Shown: positions 43,984 through 52,081 of the stretch, piece after piece
Layout: the number at the start of each line of letters is the position of its first letter
How positions within the stretch are numbered: position 1 is the stretch's first letter
DNA from: Deltaproteobacteria bacterium
GTDB taxonomy: Bacteria > Desulfobacterota > B13-G15 > RBG-16-54-18
Reading direction: 5' to 3'
Assembly (NCBI GenBank): GCA_016927065.1
Contig: JAFGNJ010000022.1
Coordinates: forward strand, 1-64,000
DNA: 64,000 nucleotides
Translations under genes and position numbers: made by a program
Notes under the pieces: generated by a model
Databases searched by the model: none
The model's input: the letters and a program-made list of their open reading frames with translations, nothing else
Told to the model about the DNA's origin: nothing

Positions 43984-44522
43984 AGAAAAAGGACTCTGAT
44001 TTTATGCGTAGGGTAGCGGAGGAGGTTCCCGAGGTCAATCGGTGCTATCAGTGTCTCACCTGCACCCTGGGGTGTCCGCTTGTATTCGCCATGGACCTCA
44101 AGCCTCACGAGATTCTCAAATATGTTCAGCTGGGCGATAAAGAAAAGGTATTGAAGGCATCGACGTGCTGGATATGTGCCTCCTGTGAGACGTGTGCGAC
44201 CCGCTGTCCCAATGAGATACCGATCGTAAAACTCATGGACCTCTTGCGGCAGGAGGCGGTGGCGGAGGGAGTGGTGACGGAGCAGGGGCCCAAGGTCAAC
44301 GACGCATTTCTTGCGGCGATACGGAACCTGGGAAGGGTGCACGAGCTCTCGCTGATCATTGATCTGAAGCGAAGGACCGGTGGGCTCTTTAAAATAGATC
44401 CGGATGAAATCCGTCTGGGCATCGGGATGTTTCGCCACGGTAAGCTGAAGCTCCTCCCGATTAAGATAAAGGAAACAAAAACCATAAAGAACCTCTTTTC
44501 CCGATTGGAGAAGCAGAAGTGA
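43980..44522 (+). CDS. hdrC: heterodisulfide reductase subunit C-like
   Basis: This 180-residue protein has the two HdrC cluster motifs, CYQCLTCTLGCP (about 22-33) and CWICASCETCATRCP (about 62-76). A helical C-terminus with FKIDPDEIRLG follows. HdrC wires HdrA to HdrB. It overlaps both the FrhB-like gene and hdrB by 4 nt. Confidence 0.93.
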   Translation: MKKKDSDFMRRVAEEVPEVNRCYQCLTCTLGCPLVFAMDLKPHEILKYVQLGDKEKVLKASTCWICASCETCATRCPNEIPIVKLMDLLRQEAVAEGVVTEQGPKVNDAFLAAIRNLGRVHELSLIIDLKRRTGGLFKIDPDEIRLGIGMFRHGKLKLLPIKIKETKTIKNLFSRLEKQK

Positions 44523-45373
44523 AGATAGGATATTTCCCCGGTTGCTCCTTAGAGTCTACGGCTGTAGAGTACGACCGGTCTGTGCGGGCTGTCGCCGCCA
44601 AGGTTGGTGTGGAGCTGATTGAACTCCCTGACTGGAACTGCTGCGGTGCGTCTTCAGCCCACGCGGTGGATCCCGTATTAGCAGTCGCCCTTCCGGCGCG
44701 CGACCTGATGATCGCCGAAGCAATGGGGTTGGACATCGCCGTGCCCTGTGCCGCCTGTTTCCTCCGTCTTATGGAAGCACAGAAGCATCTGAAGGAAGAT
44801 CCCTCCTTGAAGAAAGAAATAGAAGAAACCTTGGGAAAAAAGTACAAGGGTACTGCTAAAGTATATCATCCCCTGACCGTCTTCTCACAACCGGCGGTAA
44901 AGAAAAAGATCAAAGGTGCGGTGGTCAACAAATTGAAGGAATTAAAGGTCGTCTGCTATTACGGTTGTTATCTGGTGAGGCCGCCTGAGACGACGCACTT
45001 TGATGACCCGGAAAACCCCGTGGTCATGGATGAACTCATGGCTCTGACCGGGGCGGAGGTCCTCGATTGGGCGTGGAAGGTGGACTGCTGCGGTGCGGGG
45101 CATACCCTGCTGCGTCCCGAGTGGGTCGAGCGCCTGGTCGGTGAGATCGTGGAGGGCGCGCGCAAGGCCGGCGCCCAGGGGATCGTCGCTGCGTGTCCTC
45201 TGTGTCAAGCTAATCTGGAGACACGCCAGAAGGGCAAGAATATGATGCCTATCTTTTATTTCACCGAACTCCTCGGCCTCGCCATGGGCCTGAAAAAGGA
45301 GGCAGAGGGGTGGTGGAAGAAACATTTGATATCACCGCGAATAATATACAATCAGGCACGCGAACCCAGGTAA
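44519..45373 (+). CDS. hdrB: heterodisulfide reductase subunit B-like
   Basis: This 284-residue protein has two CCG domains. The first contains YFPGCSLES, NCCGASSAHAV and VPCAAC. The second contains CYYGCYLVRP, VDCCGAGHTLL and AACPLCQANLETR. These bind the two noncubane [4Fe-4S] clusters that split a disulfide, or pass electrons to another acceptor, in HdrB. The start is GTG, overlapping hdrC by GTGA. It is the last gene of the Etf/Hdr operon. The natural disulfide in bacteria is unknown; DsrC has been proposed for sulfate reducers. Confidence 0.93.
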   Translation: MKIGYFPGCSLESTAVEYDRSVRAVAAKVGVELIELPDWNCCGASSAHAVDPVLAVALPARDLMIAEAMGLDIAVPCAACFLRLMEAQKHLKEDPSLKKEIEETLGKKYKGTAKVYHPLTVFSQPAVKKKIKGAVVNKLKELKVVCYYGCYLVRPPETTHFDDPENPVVMDELMALTGAEVLDWAWKVDCCGAGHTLLRPEWVERLVGEIVEGARKAGAQGIVAACPLCQANLETRQKGKNMMPIFYFTELLGLAMGLKKEAEGWWKKHLISPRIIYNQAREPR

Positions 45374-45429
45374 CCCCTTGCAATAAGAGGTCTTGCAAAA
45401 AAATGGAAAAATGCCTATATTTTAAGCAG

Positions 45430-45435
45430 TATAAT
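45430..45435 (+). promoter_or_regulatory. possible -10 element of the moa operon
   Basis: TATAAT lies about 40 bp before the structured leader. No good -35 hexamer is visible at the usual distance, so this is weak. Confidence 0.3.
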
Positions 45436-45473
45436 GATATTATGTACATAAGCGTGTACGCATAAAGAATGGA

Positions 45474-45612
45474 TCTTCCGAGCCTACTTCCTAAGTCCGC
45501 TGAGGATAAGGAGGGTGGCCGATACGGTGTGGTGGGAAACGACCACGCCCCCCGTGCTTGGAAAGGAGGTCCACCAGGAGGCATTAAGGGCCGATGGCCG
45601 GCACGGGGTCAT
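45474..45612 (+). ncRNA. probable molybdenum-cofactor (Moco) riboswitch leader
   Basis: The leader of moaA is GC-rich, highly structured and non-coding. Visible helices are GGTGTGGT/ACCACGCC around a GGGAAACG loop (45525-45548) and CCCCGTGC (45550-45557) with GCACGGGG (45601-45608). Its segments CCGAGCC, GGGAAAC and GGAAAGGAGGTCCACCAGG match what I remember of the Moco RNA motif, which is found upstream of moa operons. It probably represses translation or transcription when Moco is plentiful. Confidence 0.7.
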
Positions 45613-45635
45613 GGGCCTTTACTATTATAAAAACC

Positions 45636-46625
45636 ATGAAGCTGCTGCTCGACAATTACGATCGAACGATCAACTACCTGCGGTTATCCATCACCGACCG
45701 GTGCAATCTGCGCTGCCGCTACTGTATGCCTGAAGAGGGGGTGGAGTTGATCGAGCACGGAGATCTTCTCACCTATGAGGAGATCGTCAAAACAATCGAG
45801 GTCTTCGCCCGCAACGGCATCTCCAAGGTCCGCCTAACCGGCGGGGAGCCCCTGGTGAGAAGGAGTGTGGTAGACCTCATCAAGGCTATTGCTCGGATCG
45901 AGGGGGTCCGTGACCTAAGCCTCACCACCAACGGTGTCCTCTTAAAGGAATACGCCGAGGATTTAGTCGAGGCGGGGCTTCACCGCATCAATATCAGCCT
46001 CGATACGCTGCGCTCTGATCGGTTCGTCTACATCACCAGGAGGGATAAGTTTAAAGAAGTCTGGGCGGGGATCGAAGCCGCCTTAAAACAAAAGCTCTCC
46101 CCCATTAAGATCAACGTGGTGATTATCAAGGGCTTCAACGACGACGAGGTAAAAGACTTCGCCCGCTTGAGCTTAACGTATCCACTCCACGTCCGCTTCA
46201 TCGAATTCATGCCCGTAGGTGAAAAAAACGACTGGAATGCAGAGGAGATGATCCCATCATCCCAGATCATTGAAGAAATCACCGAGCTTGGAGAGCTGAT
46301 CCCAAAAAGCCCTCAGGAGAGCGACGGTCCGGCTACGAGGTATTACATAGAAGGAGGAAAAGGGGAGATCGGATTCATCTCACCCATCAGCAGCCACTTT
46401 TGTGCGCGGTGTAACCGCCTCCGGCTCACCCCAGAGGGACAGATCCGGCCTTGTCTCTTCTCCGATAAGGAGATCGACCTCAAGACCACCTTGAGATCGT
46501 CCGGAAACGAAAAGGACATTGAGGAGGTCCTCCACCAAGCACTGAAGGCAAAACCACAGAGGCATCAAATTGGAGATATTCGCTTTAAAAAGTGCCAGCG
46601 GGGAATGCACGCCATAGGAGGATAG
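45636..46625 (+). CDS. moaA: GTP 3',8-cyclase MoaA
   Basis: This 329-residue radical-SAM enzyme makes the first intermediate of molybdopterin synthesis. The N-terminal cluster motif is CNLRCRYC. The C-terminal [4Fe-4S] Cys are in FCARCNRLRL and IRPCLF, and the protein ends in Gly-Gly (AIGG) as required for activity. I chose the ATG at 45636 (MKLLLDNYDRTI); an upstream in-frame start would lie inside the riboswitch. There is no strong ribosome-binding site, consistent with translation control by the leader. Confidence 0.95.
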   Translation: MKLLLDNYDRTINYLRLSITDRCNLRCRYCMPEEGVELIEHGDLLTYEEIVKTIEVFARNGISKVRLTGGEPLVRRSVVDLIKAIARIEGVRDLSLTTNGVLLKEYAEDLVEAGLHRINISLDTLRSDRFVYITRRDKFKEVWAGIEAALKQKLSPIKINVVIIKGFNDDEVKDFARLSLTYPLHVRFIEFMPVGEKNDWNAEEMIPSSQIIEEITELGELIPKSPQESDGPATRYYIEGGKGEIGFISPISSHFCARCNRLRLTPEGQIRPCLFSDKEIDLKTTLRSSGNEKDIEEVLHQALKAKPQRHQIGDIRFKKCQRGMHAIGG

Positions 46626-46628
46626 AAG

Positions 46629-47108
46629 ATGAAGGAGTTTACCCACCTTGACGAGAAGGGGAGAGCACGGATGGTCGATGTCACCGAAAAAGATATCACA
46701 CTAAGACAGGCCGTGGCCCAGGGAACGGTCGTCATGCAACCCGAGACCTTTCAGAAGATCGTGACGGGAGGGATGAAAAAAGGGGATGTCCTGGGAGTGG
46801 CTAAGGTGGCGGGGATCATGGGGGCCAAGCAGACGGCAGAACTCATCCCTATGTGCCATCCGCTCAACATTACGAATGTTGAGATCACCTTCAATCCGGT
46901 GGAGGAGAAACACTGCATAGAGATCGAGGCGCAGGTCAAGGTGGAGGGAAAAACAGGGGTCGAGATGGAGGCCTTGACGGCAGTGGCCGTAGCCGCCCTC
47001 ACTATCTACGACATGTGCAAGGCCGTGGACCGCGAGATCGTGATCACCGACATCCGCCTCGTGGAGAAGAAGGGGGGAAAGAGCGGGCACTTCGTGCGGG
47101 GAGGATAA
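46629..47108 (+). CDS. moaC: cyclic pyranopterin monophosphate synthase MoaC
   Basis: MoaC converts the MoaA product to cPMP. The 159-residue length is normal. Motifs include [31 protein letters not shown], the [20 protein letters not shown] segment and the C-terminal VEKKGGKSG with catalytic Lys. It starts 3 nt after moaA. Confidence 0.97.
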   Translation: MKEFTHLDEKGRARMVDVTEKDITLRQAVAQGTVVMQPETFQKIVTGGMKKGDVLGVAKVAGIMGAKQTAELIPMCHPLNITNVEITFNPVEEKHCIEIEAQVKVEGKTGVEMEALTAVAVAALTIYDMCKAVDREIVITDIRLVEKKGGKSGHFVRGG

Positions 47109-47109
47109 G

Positions 47110-47538
47110 ATGCAGGGTAAAGTAATTGCCGTCAATCAGGCCGAGGTCAGGGGAATACCCAAAAGAAATGTGAAGGAGGGATATCTCCGAGAGGGGTGGG
47201 GATTGGAAGGGGATGCGCACGCAGGCCAATGGGACAGACAGATCAGCGTCTTCCCCCTGGAGGCCATGGCCCTCGTGCCCCCCGATATCATGCCCACCAT
47301 CGCCGAAGATGACTACTCGGAGAACATCACCATCGAGGGGATACCGTTGGAGGAGCTTGTGATCGGGCGCAGATTGAAAATCGGCGAGGCCAAGGTACTA
47401 ATATGTCACATCGGCAAAGAGAAGCCAAAACCAGAGGGTCGCCCCTACATCGTCAGCCGCGAGGGGCGCTTCGGCACGGTGACTAAAAGCGGCAGGGTAA
47501 AGGTGGAGGATCAAGTGGTCCTCCTCGAGGAGGCGTAA
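47110..47538 (+). CDS. MOSC-domain protein
   Basis: This 142-residue single-domain MOSC protein has GWGLEGDAHAGQWDRQISVF and YSENITIEGI, and a Cys at CHIGKE as in sulfur-carrying MOSC domains. MOSC domains handle sulfuration or transfer of molybdenum cofactor. Its place between moaC and moeA, with 1-nt gap and overlap, supports a role in cofactor maturation, for example for a formate dehydrogenase. Confidence 0.9.
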   Translation: MQGKVIAVNQAEVRGIPKRNVKEGYLREGWGLEGDAHAGQWDRQISVFPLEAMALVPPDIMPTIAEDDYSENITIEGIPLEELVIGRRLKIGEAKVLICHIGKEKPKPEGRPYIVSREGRFGTVTKSGRVKVEDQVVLLEEA

Positions 47539-48767
47539 TGGACTTTTTCCGGGTCCAGACCACGCAACAGGTCAAGGAGATCATCAAGAGCACAAAACCC
47601 CTCGATGAAGAGGATGTTGCATTGGAGGATGCCGCGGGGAGGATTTTAGCCGAAGAATGTATTGTCCAGGATGCCTTCCCCCCTTTTGACCGTTCCGCTA
47701 TGGACGGGTATGCCGTGCAGGCCCAGGATACCTTCGGGGCCTCGGAATCAAACCCCACGCCCCTAGAGGTATTAGGGGAGGTCAGGATGGGGGAACGTCC
47801 TTCTTCCTCCATACAACCCGGCGGGGCGATAAAGATCGCCACCGGAGGGATGCTCCCCGAAGGTGCCGATGCCGTGGTCATGGTGGAACACACCCAGGTT
47901 ATGGACGAGCACACCATTCAAGTCTTGCGGGGCGTGGCCCCTGGGGAGAACGTGATCCACCGTGGTGAGGACCTCAAAGAAGGAGAAAAGATCCTAGAGA
48001 AAGGCCATCTCTTGCGTCCCCAGGACCTTGGGGCCTTGGCCGCCCTCGGCAAAGTGAGGGTGCGGGTATATCGCCGGCCGCAGGTAGGGATTATTTCATC
48101 AGGGGACGAGATAGTCCCCCTCGAGGCCATCCCGAAAGATGGGGAGATCAGGGACACTAATCGCTACACCCTCTGGGCCTTGATCAAGGAGGCAGGGGGT
48201 ATACCCTTTCACCTCGGCATTGCCAGTGATGATTTAGAGGACTTACAGGGAAGGATCGCAGAAGGACTCTCCCAGGGGGATGTGGTCTTGATCTCCGGTG
48301 GAAGCTCAATAGGGACCAGGGACTTTACCGTCGAGGTTATCGAATCTCTGCCAGGGGCCCAAATCCTCCTGCACGGGGTGGCGGTGAGTCCTGGCAAACC
48401 GACCATCCTCGCAAAGACCGGAGAAAAGATGATCTGGGGCCTGCCCGGACACCCGGTATCGGCCATGGTGATCTTCATGATCTTGGTGGCCCCGGCGCTC
48501 TGGCGCATGGGGGGGAGGAAGAATTGGGAGACGCCGCGCCCCTGGGCACTCAAGGCCCAAACCTCCCGCAACATCCCCTCGGCCCAGGGGAGGGAGGACT
48601 ACGTGAGGGTCAAACTCCGGGAGCAGGACGGCATGCTCATCGCCACACCCATCTTCGGAAAATCAGGCTCCATCTCCACCATGGTGAAAGGGGACGGCCT
48701 GCTCAGAATAGCGATGGAGTCCGAGGGGGTCCAGGAAGGTGAAGAAGTAGAGGTCTGGCCGTTTTGA
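47538..48767 (+). CDS. moeA: molybdopterin molybdenumtransferase MoeA
   Basis: MoeA inserts molybdate into adenylylated molybdopterin. The 409-residue protein has PPFDRSAMDGYAVQ, GATGGMLPEGADAVV-type sequence (KIATGGMLPEGAD), the MogA-like domain with ISSGDEIV and SGGSSIGTRDF, and GLPGHPVSAMV. It shares one base with the MOSC gene (TAATG) and ends the operon. Neither mogA/moaB nor moaD/E are in the window. Confidence 0.95.
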   Translation: MDFFRVQTTQQVKEIIKSTKPLDEEDVALEDAAGRILAEECIVQDAFPPFDRSAMDGYAVQAQDTFGASESNPTPLEVLGEVRMGERPSSSIQPGGAIKIATGGMLPEGADAVVMVEHTQVMDEHTIQVLRGVAPGENVIHRGEDLKEGEKILEKGHLLRPQDLGALAALGKVRVRVYRRPQVGIISSGDEIVPLEAIPKDGEIRDTNRYTLWALIKEAGGIPFHLGIASDDLEDLQGRIAEGLSQGDVVLISGGSSIGTRDFTVEVIESLPGAQILLHGVAVSPGKPTILAKTGEKMIWGLPGHPVSAMVIFMILVAPALWRMGGRKNWETPRPWALKAQTSRNIPSAQGREDYVRVKLREQDGMLIATPIFGKSGSISTMVKGDGLLRIAMESEGVQEGEEVEVWPF

Positions 48768-49112
48768 AAACTAAAAGGGTTCGATCCCGATCCTTAATTC
48801 AGATTTTATGGACTGCGGGATCCCGCAAAGCGGGAGGATTCAATCCCGCCCTGCTATATAAATTTACGAAAACGGGATGTGTCGCCTGCGACACCCCATC
48901 TATAAGAATATCCGAATGTGTCGCTTTTTCCGCATCGAGATCCCGCAATCCTTATCTCTATATTGAAGAGCGGGAGTAACATCCTGCTTTCCATAGACTT
49001 ATAAATTTAGGGGCAGGAGTAGGGGGCCGCTGGCGGCAGGATTCAGGGGTTCAAGAAGACAATTAAAAAGGGCGGGGAAGCCCCCGCCCTGAGAAGTCAC
49101 CGCCCTGATACT
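48768..49112. other. 345-bp intergenic region with nested inverted repeats
   Basis: No gene is supported. GCGGGAT (48815-48821) and ATCCCGC (48843-48849) enclose a second hairpin CCCGC-AAA-GCGGG (48822-48834). Related GCGGGA and TCCCGC words recur to about 48975. It may be a repeat remnant or the moeA transcript end. The converging gene on the right has its own terminator at 49065-49090. Confidence 0.4.
49065..49090 (-). terminator. rho-independent terminator
   Basis: The arms AGGGCGGGG and CCCCGCCCT, read on the minus strand, are followed by TTTTTAATT. It ends the small secreted-protein transcript. Confidence 0.8.
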
Positions 49113-49502
49113 TTAGAGATCAAACAGGACTGAAACCCCGTTGCCGGTTGACCACTCGACGCGGGTCTTGCCCATCTTCAAGAGATTAAGGACGTTATCG
49201 TCAGGATCTCTCCTCTCTCCATCGTCATCCAGATAGTAGTAATCGGTAAAAGTGCCGGCGGTATTCAACTGATCCAGGCTATTATCTTCCCCGTCATTCA
49301 CACCAGTATAGGTGAACAGGTAGTCATCGTAGAACCTGATTCCTTCTCCTCGAGCGATTTTTGAGGGATGGGAGAGGAGGTCAGATTCATCGTGGAGCAG
49401 ACCATACGGGTCATCCACCTTTCTCTGCCCGGCCTGCGAGACCCCTGCAAGGGCGATGATCAGCAGGGGAGCAAGGACCGCAACTATGATACGTTTTTTC
49501 AT
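49113..49502 (-). CDS. small secreted protein, unknown function
   Basis: This 129-residue protein has a signal peptide (MKKRIIVAVLAPLLIIALAG, cleavage near SQA). A mature part rich in Asp, Tyr and Gly follows (FYDDYLFTYTG, YYYLDDDGERRD). I chose the ATG at 49502 because GAGGAGGG lies 5 nt upstream. It has its own intrinsic terminator. The family is not recognised. Confidence 0.75.
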   Translation of the reverse strand: MKKRIIVAVLAPLLIIALAGVSQAGQRKVDDPYGLLHDESDLLSHPSKIARGEGIRFYDDYLFTYTGVNDGEDNSLDQLNTAGTFTDYYYLDDDGERRDPDDNVLNLLKMGKTRVEWSTGNGVSVLFDL

Positions 49503-49607
49503 AACCACCCTCCTCAAAATTTTTTATCCATGATTCTGCACTATCTTTACCATCTCCATCATCCCGCATGCGGCGCCACAAACCACATCCATAAAGGAGC
49601 AATTCTA

Positions 49608-49808
49608 ATGCCAAAAAGGCAGAATAAACCTCTTGTTAACTTATTGATATTAATAAATAAAAAAATCAAGGGCGTCATTGCACATTCCCTGGTGCGGACA
49701 ATCCAACAAAATGAGGAGGCGAATGTGACAATAATTGTCACTACAACAAAGCCTTGGTACAAAGTGGGAGTTTTAAATGAACAAAATCGGATCGTGCGTA
49801 ATGCCTAG
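49608..49808 (+). CDS. small 66-residue protein, unknown function
   Basis: The frame starts at an ATG with AAAGGAG 8 nt upstream and encodes a basic, probably globular protein with a strand-rich second half (ANVTIIVTTTKPWYKVGVL). The preceding sequence in the same frame overlaps the secreted-protein gene and is not used. A purely structural guess is a small beta-alpha fold. No homologue is recognised, and its reality rests on the ribosome-binding site. Confidence 0.5.
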   Translation: MPKRQNKPLVNLLILINKKIKGVIAHSLVRTIQQNEEANVTIIVTTTKPWYKVGVLNEQNRIVRNA

Positions 49809-49822
49809 AGGGGAAGGGCAAT

Positions 49823-49846
49823 AAAAAAGGCGGGTCTCCCCCGCCC
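49823..49846 (-). terminator. rho-independent terminator of the miaA-hfq operon
   Basis: Read on the minus strand, GGGCGGG and CCCGCC arms are followed by TTTTTTATT, 49 nt beyond the last gene. Confidence 0.8.
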
Positions 49847-49895
49847 GTGCGACCAGGTGTAAGGACAGAGCAGATGGGTGTTCCTTACCTACCTG

Positions 49896-50534
49896 TCAGA
49901 CCCAAAACCCTATCATCATAATCCCCCCCGCCACCAGGGGGATAGTAAGATTGTCGTCCAAACCCGTGGGGATGAGCTCAACCAGGGTGGCACCCAGCAC
50001 CGCTAATACCCCCCACAAGAGGTGATCGTGCATTGCCGATTGCCCCCACAGGGGTTTATCTTGCAGGGCGAGAACCACTACGGCGATGCCGCTCACAAAA
50101 AAGGCGATGCTTCCTTCCAGAGTCTTTGCAAAGATCCGAATCCTCCCCCACCCGGTCCCCACAATGGCCGCCACGGCATCGCAAATAATGAGAATGTAGA
50201 GGCTGGCGATGGTCACCGGCTTGGGGAAAATGATGATGGCCAAGAGCGCCCCGAAGATGAAATATGAGGACCCGATGAGGCCATGCTTCTCATGCTCCCG
50301 CAGAAAGTGAGAGGTGATGACCCGGTCGAAGAGGTTTCTGAATCCCTCGTGAAAGTGTCTAAAAATATCGCAGAAGACATAGATCGCACAGATGGGAAGC
50401 ATGATCGTAAAGGCTGTCTCCTTAGAGACGAAGCGATAGGCAATGGGGATGATAATGGGCCAGGTATGCATCATCTTTCTGCGGATCTCCAGCCAGGGCA
50501 CCTTGTTTTGATTCATAATCCTATTCTTACTCAT
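49896..50534 (-). CDS. SEC59/DGK1/VTE5-family membrane kinase
   Basis: This 212-residue protein has about six helices and the family's signature segments: EIRRKMMHTW near the start (basic/His), ICDAVAAIVGTGWGR in the middle (DxxAxxxG-type nucleotide-binding motif), KTLEGSIAFF and the C-terminal DDNLTIPL. Relatives use CTP to phosphorylate dolichol, diacylglycerol or phytol in the membrane. The bacterial substrate is unknown; a polyprenol or diacylglycerol would fit. It follows rluB closely at the end of the miaA-hfq-scpB-rluB operon. Confidence 0.8.
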   Translation of the reverse strand: MSKNRIMNQNKVPWLEIRRKMMHTWPIIIPIAYRFVSKETAFTIMLPICAIYVFCDIFRHFHEGFRNLFDRVITSHFLREHEKHGLIGSSYFIFGALLAIIIFPKPVTIASLYILIICDAVAAIVGTGWGRIRIFAKTLEGSIAFFVSGIAVVVLALQDKPLWGQSAMHDHLLWGVLAVLGATLVELIPTGLDDNLTIPLVAGGIMMIGFWV

Positions 50535-51250
50535 ACAAAACCTCTCAAGTGGTCTATCTCTTCCGAAGAGAGTGGCCGGTAATCCCCGGGCCGCAGCCCC
50601 TCCAGGGTGAGTGAGGCAAAGCTGATTCGCTGGAGCCTGAGCACAGGGTGTCTGATCGCCTCAAACGTCCTCTTGATCACCCGATTCCTCCCCTCGTGCA
50701 GGGTAACCTTTAACCACGAGTTCTTGCTCAGCTTCTTGACCGGCGTGACCTTCACTGACGGGCTCATCCCATCTTCGAGCATAACCCCTTGCGTGAGCCG
50801 TTCCATCTCCCCAGGGGTCACTACCCCCTTTACCTTTACCAGGTACGTCCTGGGGACCCGGTAGCGGGGATGTGCCAGCCGCATGGCCATCTCTCCGTCA
50901 TTGGTGAGCAACAAAAGCCCCTCGGCGTCATAATCGAGCCTCCCCACGGGAAATACCGCGGCCTTTATCCGCGGGATAAGATCCTTTATCGTAGGCCTCC
51001 CCTCCGGGTCTTTCAAAGACGTGATAACCCCCGGGGGTTTATAGAGGAGATAATAGACCTTGGAAGAGGGTCGAGGAATCATCTTGCCCCCCACCCGGAT
51101 TTTGTCCCTCGCGGGATCGGCCTTAACCCCCATCTCCCTGATAACCTTGCCGTTGACGCTGACCTTCCCCGCCAGGATCAGCGCCTCCCCTCCCCTTCTG
51201 GAGGCGACCCCCGCCTCGGCAAGGATCTTATGCAGCCGCATCAATACCAT
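50531..51250 (-). CDS. rluB: 23S rRNA pseudouridine synthase, RluB/RsuA family
   Basis: This 239-residue protein has an N-terminal S4 RNA-binding domain (RLHKILAEAGVASRRGGEAL). The catalytic segment is VGRLDYDAEGLLLLTNDG, whose Asp is the nucleophile, and the C-terminal motif is LHEGRNRVIKRTFEAI. The ATG at 51250 and another 9 nt on (51241, MRLHKIL) are both plausible starts. The scpB-rluB pairing is common in bacteria. Confidence 0.92.
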   Translation of the reverse strand: MVLMRLHKILAEAGVASRRGGEALILAGKVSVNGKVIREMGVKADPARDKIRVGGKMIPRPSSKVYYLLYKPPGVITSLKDPEGRPTIKDLIPRIKAAVFPVGRLDYDAEGLLLLTNDGEMAMRLAHPRYRVPRTYLVKVKGVVTPGEMERLTQGVMLEDGMSPSVKVTPVKKLSKNSWLKVTLHEGRNRVIKRTFEAIRHPVLRLQRISFASLTLEGLRPGDYRPLSSEEIDHLRGFV

Positions 51251-51252
51251 CC

Positions 51253-51855
51253 CTATTCCTCTTCCCGCTCTTCCTCTTCATCCACTTCTTCTGATATCTC
51301 TTCTGCCTGGGTTGCCGGCATCTCCTCCTCCTTCAGGGCGTCCAGCTCCTGGAGCGTGGGCAGCCCACCCAAGTCGCGCAGCCCGAATACCTCCAAAAAA
51401 CGCCTGCTGGTCCCGTATACCAGCGGTCTGCCGGCAACCTCTTTCCGGCCAAGGATCTTGATGAGCCCCTTCTCCAACAGGGAGTTTAATACCCACCCCG
51501 AATCTACCCCCCTAATGTGCTCGACTTCTGCCCGGACCAGGGGCTGACGATAGGCGACAATGGCCAAGGTCTCGAAGGCGGATTTACTGAGCCTGGCCGG
51601 TTTTACCTTGCGCAAGTTCCTGATCCAGGGGGCGTACTCCACCCGCGTGCGCAGCTGGTACCCCTCCCCTACCTCCGCCAGGTAAAAACTCCTCCCCATC
51701 TCCTCGTATTCGGCCACAAGCTCGGCAAGGGCCTCCCTGATCAGCTTCTTTTCCGCCTCATCCCCCAGGATCCGCCCGATATCAGCCACAGTGAGGGGAT
51801 GTTGATGAACAAATAGGAGGGACTCAATAATCCCCTTGACCTCCCCCTTCTGCAC
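51253..51855 (-). CDS. scpB: segregation and condensation protein B
   Basis: This 200-residue ScpB has two winged-helix domains (IIESLLFVHQHPLTVADIGRIL and SAFETLAIVAYRQPLVRAEVEHIRGVDSGWVLNSLL). They bind kleisin ScpA and stabilise the SMC complex. The acidic C-terminal tail (EVDEEEEREEE) is typical. No scpA is adjacent; here it sits between hfq and rluB. Confidence 0.94.
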   Translation of the reverse strand: MQKGEVKGIIESLLFVHQHPLTVADIGRILGDEAEKKLIREALAELVAEYEEMGRSFYLAEVGEGYQLRTRVEYAPWIRNLRKVKPARLSKSAFETLAIVAYRQPLVRAEVEHIRGVDSGWVLNSLLEKGLIKILGRKEVAGRPLVYGTSRRFLEVFGLRDLGGLPTLQELDALKEEEMPATQAEEISEEVDEEEEREEE

Positions 51856-51856
51856 G

Positions 51857-52066
51857 CTATTCCTCCCTCTCCATCGGGATGATGGCGGCGACGGCGTGTT
51901 TGTAGATCAGCTGATCCCCTTCCCCCTTCAGTTGGATGCAGAAGTTGTCGAACCCGGCGATGGTCCCGTACAGCTTCTCACCCGAAAGCAGACTCACCGT
52001 CAGCCACGCCTTTTCTCTGCGCATCCTGTTCAAAAACTGATCCTGGACATTCACGGGCCCTGTCAT
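51857..52066 (-). CDS. hfq: RNA chaperone Hfq
   Basis: This 69-residue Sm-like protein has QDQFLNRMRREKAWLTVSLL (N-terminal helix and Sm1, Q and F proximal-face contacts) and the Sm2 motif YKHAVAAIIP. It ends soon after Sm2, so it lacks a long disordered C-terminal tail. It lies 15 nt after miaA, the classical miaA-hfq pair. Confidence 0.95.
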   Translation of the reverse strand: MTGPVNVQDQFLNRMRREKAWLTVSLLSGEKLYGTIAGFDNFCIQLKGEGDQLIYKHAVAAIIPMEREE

Positions 52067-52081
52067 GCTAGCACCTGACCG

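Noticed and set aside
48764-48979. 72-codon open frame after moeA
   Set aside because: It runs through inverted repeats, has no ribosome-binding site and a composition unlike the neighbouring genes.
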